Part shown: positions 1-4,061 of the stretch, piece by piece
Layout: each line of letters begins with the position of its first letter
Position numbering within the stretch: position 1 is the first letter of the stretch
DNA from: Pseudomonadota bacterium
Lineage (GTDB): Bacteria > Pseudomonadota > Alphaproteobacteria > Micropepsales > Micropepsaceae
NCBI GenBank assembly: GCA_021817355.1
Contig: JAKAVI010000146.1
Coordinates: forward strand, 1 to 5,825
Direction: 5' to 3'
DNA length: 5,825 nt
Notes under the pieces: model-generated
Databases searched by the model: none
Told to the model about the DNA's origin: nothing
The model's input: only the letters and a program-made list of their open reading frames with translations
Position numbers and translations under genes: made by a program

Positions 1-1
1 T

Positions 2-199
2 CTTCTGGCCATGTTCGAACGGGCGATGAAGATGTTTTCTCCTTTCGCCCCGCCGCCACGGGACGACAGCGCGCACTCCACACCCAATCACTCGCAGGAC
101 GCAGCACCCCAGCCCGCCTCAGAAGAAATCAACGAACTTAAGAGCGAGATCGAGGTGATGCGCCGCCAACTCGCCGAACTGGCGCGCGAGCGTAAATGA
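2..199 (+). CDS. phaR: C-terminal fragment of a probable PhaR-type polyhydroxyalkanoate synthesis repressor
   Basis: This is the end of a gene entering from the left edge: the frame is open from position 2 and stops at TGA 197-199. The ATG at 11 is probably internal (the MFERAMKMFSPF segment), not the true start. What is visible is an amphipathic Met/Phe-rich stretch, then a Pro/Ala/Ser-rich low-complexity linker, then a short charged coiled-coil helix (EINELKSEIEVMRRQLAELA). From memory, alphaproteobacterial PhaR proteins end in this way, with a near-identical MFERA-x-MF-x-PF segment and an ELxxLKxQ(L/M)AEMQ helix. The family controls PHA granule genes (phasin, PHA synthesis) and binds granules. 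The N-terminal DNA-binding domain lies outside the window, so the identification rests on the tail alone. It converges on the SHOCT gene, with 10 bp between the stop codons. Confidence 0.7.
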   Translation, partial: LLAMFERAMKMFSPFAPPPRDDSAHSTPNHSQDAAPQPASEEINELKSEIEVMRRQLAELARERK

Positions 200-217
200 G
201 CTGCGCGGGTCAGCTCA
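197..217. terminator. Perfect 7-bp hairpin spanning two convergent stop codons
   Basis: TGAGCTG (197-203) and CAGCTCA (211-217) are exact inverted copies around a 7-nt loop. The hairpin contains the TGA of the PhaR-like gene and the TGA of the SHOCT gene, so it would form at the end of both transcripts. A short T run (229-233) lies 11 nt beyond it on the plus strand, too far for a classical intrinsic terminator. A second small dyad (ATCTCG 222-227 / CGAGAT 236-241) follows. Its position between convergent genes suggests a shared 3' end or terminator, but the missing U tract makes this uncertain. Confidence 0.4.
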
Positions 218-452
218 GCAGATCTCGCTTTTTCTCGAGATATTCGTCGCGGCCGATCTCGCCCTTGGCATAGCGCTGCTCAAGCAGGTCGAGGGCAGCC
301 GAGCGCATGGGGGGCAGGTGGCGATGCGGAGAACGCATGAGCAACACCACAAACAGCACCACGAGGAACAGCATGAACCAGAAGCCGCCAAACGGCATGC
401 CCCACGCCCACATCCAGTGATGGACGCCAAACATCCAGCTGTTATGCCACAT
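210..452 (-). CDS. Small membrane-anchored SHOCT-domain protein
   Basis: An 80-aa protein. Residues 1-19 are extraordinarily rich in Trp, His and Met (MWHNSWMFGVHHWMWAWGM). Residues about 20-39 form one hydrophobic transmembrane helix (FGGFWFMLFLVVLFVVLLM), followed by a basic/proline segment (RSPHRHLPPMR). Residues about 52-79 are a typical SHOCT (short C-terminal) domain: ALDLLEQRYAKGEIGRDEYL with a terminal KK-R-DLL. SHOCT modules are usually at the C-terminus of membrane or oligomerising proteins and have no known enzymatic role. The charge pattern after the helix suggests the SHOCT domain is cytoplasmic. The start ATG (450-452) is supported by a strong Shine-Dalgarno sequence 6 nt upstream. 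The gene is divergent from the DUF1223 operon and convergent with the PhaR-like gene. The exact function is unknown. Confidence 0.85.
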   Translation of the reverse strand: MWHNSWMFGVHHWMWAWGMPFGGFWFMLFLVVLFVVLLMRSPHRHLPPMRSAALDLLEQRYAKGEIGRDEYLEKKRDLLS

Positions 453-616
453 CCTCGTCCCTCCTCGGCCGCGGTTCAGATATAGGAAGCCCGAACGACT
501 TATGCAGCCCTGCCACTGCAGCTTTTGTTGCCCCTGCGGAAAGCTTCCCCCACGGGCCTCATTCCATCAAGCCGAAGTGACTGGAGGCGGGCAATCGTCC
601 TCCCTATTGTCCAGAT
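453..616. promoter_or_regulatory. Divergent intergenic region between the SHOCT gene and the DUF1223 operon
   Basis: This 164-bp region must hold promoters for both directions, because the two genes diverge. On the minus strand a TATATC (479-484) could serve as a -10 element for the SHOCT gene, but I see no matching -35 at 16-18 bp. On the plus strand GGAGG (583-587) and CCTCC (599-603) could pair in RNA just upstream of the DUF1223 start; GGAGG is about 29 nt from the ATG, too far to act as its ribosome binding site. No clear operator was recognised. Confidence 0.4.
459..466 (-). promoter_or_regulatory. Shine-Dalgarno sequence of the SHOCT gene
   Basis: Read on the minus strand this is GAGGAGGG, ending 6 nt before the ATG at 452. 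It is the best ribosome binding site seen in the window and fixes the start of the 80-aa protein. Confidence 0.65.
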
Positions 617-1399
617 ATGAGTTACCGCTACCTCCTGCCCTCGTGCGACCACTGCGCCTCCTGGCTGGGGCGGCTCATGGCCATCGTCATACTCGGACTT
701 TGCGGCCCCGCCTCGGCCACGGCGCCAGCACCCAGGCGGCCGGTGGTGATCGAGCTCTATACGAGCCAAGGATGCAGTTCCTGTGTACCTGCGGACGCGT
801 TTTTGGCGCAGCTCGCGGCCCGCAAGGATGTGGTGGCCCTCAGCCTGCCCATCACCTACTGGGACATGCTTGGCTGGAGGGATACGCTGGCGACACAAGC
901 CAACACCGACCGGCAAAAGGCCTACGCCCAAGCCATGGGGCGTGGCGGGGTCTATACTCCCCAAGTGATCGTTGACGGCCGCAAGGACCTTGTCGGCAGC
1001 AAAGATGCATCGATCGATCAGGCAATTGCCGCGCGCGAAGCCAAATTGCCAGATGTTCCCGTCACGCTGTCGCTGCGGCCCAATGAAGTGCACGTGGTCG
1101 TCAGCGGTACCAGAATAAAGTCCGCAACGCCGGCAACGATCTGGATGATGACGGTGCGTCCCCTAGCGACAGTCAAGATTGGCGCTGGCGAGAATGCTGG
1201 TCGAACTCTTACCTATCGCGACATCGTGACCGGGATAAAGGCAGTGGGCCTCTGGAAAGGAAAAAAGGTAACGCTCGACCTTCCTCGCGCCGCTACCGGT
1301 GCAGACCCCAATGACGGCATCACCATCATCGTGCAGCAAGGAGGTTATGGCCAGATCCTCGGCGCCACGCCCATCGACTGGCCCTCTGCCCGCAAATAG
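617..1399 (+). CDS. DUF1223 family exported thioredoxin-like protein
   Basis: A 260-aa protein. Residues 1-34 read as a Sec signal peptide: an n-region with Arg19, a hydrophobic core about 20-30 (LMAIVILGLCG) and a cleavage-type PASA motif at 31-34. The mature part begins near a thioredoxin-like strand, VVIELYTSQGCSSC, with a CxxC pair at Cys53 and Cys56, the family hallmark. Further on are YWDMLGWRD (81-89) and VYTPQVIVDG (112-121), whose TPQ fits the cis-proline position of a thioredoxin fold. The C-terminal half is beta-rich, as in other DUF1223 proteins. The reaction is not established; a periplasmic redox role is an inference from the fold and CxxC. ATG 617 is preferred over the internal ATG at 677, because starting at 677 would remove the positive charge before the hydrophobic core. 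Neither start has a convincing Shine-Dalgarno site. The next gene starts 1 nt after the stop codon. Confidence 0.9.
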   Translation: MSYRYLLPSCDHCASWLGRLMAIVILGLCGPASATAPAPRRPVVIELYTSQGCSSCVPADAFLAQLAARKDVVALSLPITYWDMLGWRDTLATQANTDRQKAYAQAMGRGGVYTPQVIVDGRKDLVGSKDASIDQAIAAREAKLPDVPVTLSLRPNEVHVVVSGTRIKSATPATIWMMTVRPLATVKIGAGENAGRTLTYRDIVTGIKAVGLWKGKKVTLDLPRAATGADPNDGITIIVQQGGYGQILGATPIDWPSARK

Positions 1400-1400
1400 C

Positions 1401-1712
1401 ATGTCCCTGTTTTTTGATCAGGCTTGGTTCGAAGGACGCCTGGCGACGCTAGGCTTGAGCCGCGCGGATCTTGGTCGAACGCTCGGACTGAATACCGAAG
1501 AGGTTAATGCCCTCTTCAAGGATCAGCGCGAGCTGTCGCTCGCGGAGGTTCGGCTGCTGGCAAATTTGCTTGCCGTACCGAGCGCTGAGGTTGCAAATCG
1601 AGCCGGCATTTCAACGCCACGCGAGACTGAGGATCCCTGGCACGCCCGACTGCATGCGATCGAAGCCAAACTGATTGCCATCCGGGACCTGCTGGCAACA
1701 CGCCGACGCTAG
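1401..1712 (+). CDS. Small XRE-type helix-turn-helix protein
   Basis: A 103-aa protein. Residues about 11-63 follow the XRE/HTH_3 pattern: LGLSRADLGRTLGL (helices 1-2), NTEEVNALFKDQRELS (recognition helix region about 31-40 and turn), then AEVRLLANLLAVPSAEV. Residues about 78-103 form a charged helix (WHARLHAIEAKLIAIRDLLA, then RRR) that could dimerise. It is presumably a cytoplasmic DNA-binding regulator; its target is unknown, with its own operon a natural guess. The start at ATG 1401 is preferred to an in-frame ATG at 1299, which would run 101 bp into the DUF1223 gene and add 34 residues with no domain character. The TAG of the DUF1223 gene is at 1397-1399, and no Shine-Dalgarno site is visible, so translation probably depends on coupling to that gene. 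Its stop overlaps that of the minus-strand gene at 1709. Confidence 0.82.
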   Translation: MSLFFDQAWFEGRLATLGLSRADLGRTLGLNTEEVNALFKDQRELSLAEVRLLANLLAVPSAEVANRAGISTPRETEDPWHARLHAIEAKLIAIRDLLATRRR

Positions 1713-2026
1713 TAAAGCGCGTTCAGCTGCTGTGGCACACTGCGGTGCGTCGCGCTGTAGGCCTGGGCTGCGAGCTGGCGCAGAACCACTACCTCATCGC
1801 CTGCATCTGCCTGCGCCAGCAATTGCGCCAGGAAGCCGACATTGATTTCGATATCAATGTTCTCCTCTGTCCCAGAATGGGACAGAGGGCGAGGATATTC
1901 CCAATTCCCGGATCGTGAATTGCCCAAATTGGTTGACAGATACGCGCTATCCACGACGCGCAGCGTCCGCGCAGCCTTAGGCTGGGTCCAATTCGATACA
2001 GATCCTATACGCCGCAACGTTGTCAT
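1709..2026 (-). CDS. Unrecognised 105-aa protein
   Basis: I do not recognise this protein. Residues 1-34 contain a basic start (MTTLRRIG) and TLRVVDSAYLSTN. Residues about 35-56 are a polar, probably disordered linker. Residues about 57-92 look helical (IDIEINVGFLAQLLAQADAG and VVVLRQLAAQAYSATHR), ending in QQLNALY. No signal peptide or membrane segment is seen. It is taken as a gene because the C-terminal half has GC-rich third codon positions on this strand, it fills a gap that would otherwise be empty, and its TAG meets that of the HTH gene exactly in a shared CTAG. Against it, there is no good Shine-Dalgarno site before ATG 2026, and a strong palindrome cuts through codons 47-55. A competing 65-codon TTG-start plus-strand frame at 1842-2039 is judged weaker. 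Confidence 0.55.
   Translation of the reverse strand: MTTLRRIGSVSNWTQPKAARTLRVVDSAYLSTNLGNSRSGNWEYPRPLSHSGTEENIDIEINVGFLAQLLAQADAGDEVVVLRQLAAQAYSATHRSVPQQLNALY
1839..1860. repeat. 8-bp-arm inverted repeat
   Basis: ACATTGAT (1839-1846) and ATCAATGT (1853-1860) are exact inverted copies around a 6-nt loop. It lies only 3 bp from the stronger palindrome. It also encodes the I-D-I-E-I-N stretch of the minus-strand protein, so codon content could explain part of the symmetry. Confidence 0.45.
1864..1888. repeat. Perfect 11-bp-arm palindrome (candidate operator or RNA hairpin)
   Basis: The left arm CCTCTGTCCCA (1864-1874) and right arm TGGGACAGAGG (1878-1888) are exact reverse complements around a 3-nt centre (gaa). 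As RNA it would form a very stable hairpin in either direction. No T run follows, so it does not look like a classical terminator. The symmetry and length would suit a dimeric regulator binding site. It lies inside the 105-aa minus-strand gene (codons 47-55) and about 230 bp upstream of the EAL gene. The bound protein, if any, is unknown. Confidence 0.7.
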
Positions 2027-2118
2027 AACGGTATATTAACTCAATATCGCGGCAATGAGGAGAGCTAGTAGGCCCTCGGGAGCAAAATTTCTGATTTTTT
2101 AACAGGCGCCCACCATGA
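2027..2118. promoter_or_regulatory. Divergent promoter region upstream of the EAL gene
   Basis: This 92-bp spacer is AT-richer than its surroundings, notably 2031-2047 and 2083-2102. A TTGTCA (2020-2025) followed after 16 bp by CAATAT (2042-2047) is a weak sigma-70-like pair facing right. A small dyad, AAAAT (2084-2088) / ATTTT (2094-2098), lies near the EAL start. AGGAG at 2058-2062 is about 50 nt from any usable start and so does not set one. The region should also carry the promoter of the minus-strand gene at 2026, but no convincing element for it was found. Confidence 0.35.
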
Positions 2119-4005
2119 TTGGCGCAAAGGCCGCAGAAAGAAGGCCTGGGATGGTGGGTAGTGCTTAGTCAGACGCTTCCGAAGAAGCCCGTCGACGGTA
2201 TGCGGGCTTTGGCCGCTGCACATGAGATTGACCGGCTGCGCCTATCGGTGGCGGCGGCGCGCGAAGTCTCATTTGATTGGACGCTTCACGACGATCGCAT
2301 CGTGTGGGATGGCGATTGCGAGATTCTGTCTTTGCATACCGATCCAAACCGGCTTTACCGCGGCGAGGGACTGCGCCGCTGGATGTGCCCCGAGGCCCAG
2401 GCAGAACTAACCCGTCTGATCAATGCCAAGGCACCAAGCGACCGCTCCTTCGAGCTTGAATTCGAGGCTAGTTCGGCTTTGGGCACCGTGGTCTTCGAGA
2501 TGCGCGGTGCGCGCATCGGCTGCCCCGACGGCCAGGCCGAGCGCTTGTCGGGCATTATCCGCGTTATCACCGAAAGACGGCGGGAAAACACGCGCCTGCA
2601 CTACCTTGCCACACGCGATGAGCTGACCGGCCATCTCAACCGTACCAGCCTGCGCACCGAGCTTGCCCGCGCCATCGACAACGCCAAGCGCAAAAACGAA
2701 AGCTGCGCCTATCTGGTTACGGCGATCGACCGTCTGGCCATGATCAACGAGGCGTATGGATTTGGTGCAGCCGATGAGGTGATCGTTGCCGTCGGTGAAC
2801 GCATCAGTAAGGTATTGAGGTCTGAGGACATCGTCGGCCGCAGTGCCGGTAACAAGCTTGGCATCATTCTGAACACCTGCAGCGAACGGGAGATTGGAAT
2901 TGTCGCTGACCGGTTGCGCGAAAGCGTCCGCTCTGACCTGATTACAACTCAGGCCGGTCAGGTTGCTGCCACCATTTCTGTTGGCGGAGTTTTCCTGCCA
3001 CACGCTGCAGCTTCGAGCCAGGAAGCCATGTTGCGGGCAGAAGAAGCCCTGGATCTGGCACGGGCCGGCGGCCGCGACAGCTTTGCCGCCTATGCCAAGT
3101 CACCACAACGCGAAACGGCGCGGCTGCGGCTGATGACAATCGCCGATGAAGTGGTACGAGCTCTCAAGGAGCAGCGACTGGTCTTTGCCTACCAACCGAT
3201 CGTCACGGCAGGTGAACATCTGCCTGTGCACTATGAATGTCTCCTGAGGCTGCGCCGTACAGACGGAGAAATTCTCACCGCGGGACATTTCATACCGGCT
3301 GTAGAGCAGCTCGGCCTGGTTCGGCTGGTCGATCGCTGTGCACTGGAAATGACGATTTCGCAGTTGCGTGCCCAGCCCTATGTTACTCTTGCGGTCAATG
3401 TCTCTGGCACCTCGGCACGCGATCCGGCGTGGCTCGAAAGCTTTGTTGGCTATGTGCGTTGCCATCACGATGTCGCCCGCCGCATGATTGTAGAGCTGAC
3501 TGAGACCGCTGCCCTCAACGATTTTGAGGAGAGCGCCCGCTTCGTCAGCAAACTGCGCGAGCTCGGATGTACCGTGGCCATCGACGATTTCGGCGCCGGA
3601 TACACCTCGTTCCGCAATCTGCAGATGCTCCGTGTCGACATGGTCAAGATCGATGGCTCCTATGTGAAGGGTCTGTGCACCTCGCCGGACAACCAGATTT
3701 TCGTGCGCACCCTCGTCGATCTCGCGCGCAATTTTCACCTCAAGACCGTGGCCGAGTGGGTTAGTTCCGACGAGGAAGGAGCATTGCTGAAGAGCTTTGG
3801 TGTCGACTATTTCCAGGGATTCCACTTTGGCGTACCAACGCTGGAGCCGGAATTTGCCCAAACCGTCCCACTCCAAGGACGGGTGACAAAAGCGCGGCCG
3901 GAACGGGGCACAATGCCCGCCCCGACGCCGGCAAAAGTCATCGCAGAGCAGCAGCTGGCGCCAGCAAGACCTTCCGTTAGCGCGCCAGGTGCGGCCATGC
4001 CATGA
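2119..4005 (+). CDS. PAS / degenerate-GGDEF / EAL protein, predicted c-di-GMP phosphodiesterase
   Basis: Up to 628 aa, predicted cytoplasmic, with no membrane helix. Residues about 42-150 look like a PAS-type sensor (VSFDWTLHDDRIVWDGD onward), joined by a helical linker to a GGDEF-type domain (about 160-325, DELTGHLNR at 167-175). The signature site reads AGNKL at 243-247 instead of GGDEF, so diguanylate cyclase activity is probably lost. The EAL domain (about 340-573) has ECL in place of EAL but keeps E373, N427, E459 of ELTE, D489-D490, K510, E546 and Q566, so hydrolysis of c-di-GMP to pGpG is expected. Residues 574-628 are a Pro/Ala-rich tail. The frame opens with TTG 2119, directly after an in-frame TGA; GTG 2161 and ATG 2200 are alternatives, and none has a good ribosome binding site. 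All domains are kept whichever is used. It stands alone, convergent with acnA. Confidence 0.93.
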   Translation: MAQRPQKEGLGWWVVLSQTLPKKPVDGMRALAAAHEIDRLRLSVAAAREVSFDWTLHDDRIVWDGDCEILSLHTDPNRLYRGEGLRRWMCPEAQAELTRLINAKAPSDRSFELEFEASSALGTVVFEMRGARIGCPDGQAERLSGIIRVITERRRENTRLHYLATRDELTGHLNRTSLRTELARAIDNAKRKNESCAYLVTAIDRLAMINEAYGFGAADEVIVAVGERISKVLRSEDIVGRSAGNKLGIILNTCSEREIGIVADRLRESVRSDLITTQAGQVAATISVGGVFLPHAAASSQEAMLRAEEALDLARAGGRDSFAAYAKSPQRETARLRLMTIADEVVRALKEQRLVFAYQPIVTAGEHLPVHYECLLRLRRTDGEILTAGHFIPAVEQLGLVRLVDRCALEMTISQLRAQPYVTLAVNVSGTSARDPAWLESFVGYVRCHHDVARRMIVELTETAALNDFEESARFVSKLRELGCTVAIDDFGAGYTSFRNLQMLRVDMVKIDGSYVKGLCTSPDNQIFVRTLVDLARNFHLKTVAEWVSSDEEGALLKSFGVDYFQGFHFGVPTLEPEFAQTVPLQGRVTKARPERGTMPAPTPAKVIAEQQLAPARPSVSAPGAAMP

Positions 4006-4015
4006 AGGCCACTCC

Positions 4016-4039
4016 GCCATCAGCGCAGAGGCTGATGGC
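4016..4039. terminator. Hairpin between the convergent EAL and acnA genes
   Basis: GCCATCAGC (4016-4024) and GCTGATGGC (4031-4039) form a perfect 9-bp stem with a 6-nt loop in the 56-bp space between the EAL stop (4005) and the acnA stop (4062). It would form in both transcripts and is well placed as a bidirectional terminator or 3'-end stabiliser. No T tract follows on either strand, so termination may need Rho or the hairpin may only protect the RNA. Confidence 0.55.
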
Positions 4040-4061
4040 AGGAGGCTTAGCGGACTTGCCG

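Noticed and set aside
500..1093. Overlapping frames on both strands (minus 500-1093, plus 502-975) across the DUF1223 gene start.
   Set aside because: Neither has a recognisable domain, and the DUF1223 frame has a signal peptide and family motifs in the same DNA.
1299..1400. Extended N-terminus for the HTH protein from ATG 1299.
   Set aside because: The extension lies wholly within the DUF1223 coding sequence up to its stop and adds 34 residues without domain character; ATG 1401 sits right before the HTH fold.
1812..1831. Direct repeat of TGCGCCAG (1812-1819 and 1824-1831).
   Set aside because: It is explained by the repeated Leu-Ala-Gln codons of the minus-strand protein (LAQLLAQ) and has no further copies nearby.
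1933..1938. A perfect TTGACA consensus -35 element on the plus strand.
   Set aside because: No acceptable -10 element is found 15-19 bp downstream, and it falls inside a minus-strand reading frame.
1842..2039. A plus-strand 65-codon frame starting with TTG.
   Set aside because: It starts with a rare codon, has no Shine-Dalgarno site, and its third positions look less coding-like than the minus-strand frame. It remains the main alternative if the 105-aa gene is not real.
3100..4020. A minus-strand 306-codon frame.
   Set aside because: It is the antisense shadow of the EAL domain, which carries all its catalytic motifs on the plus strand.
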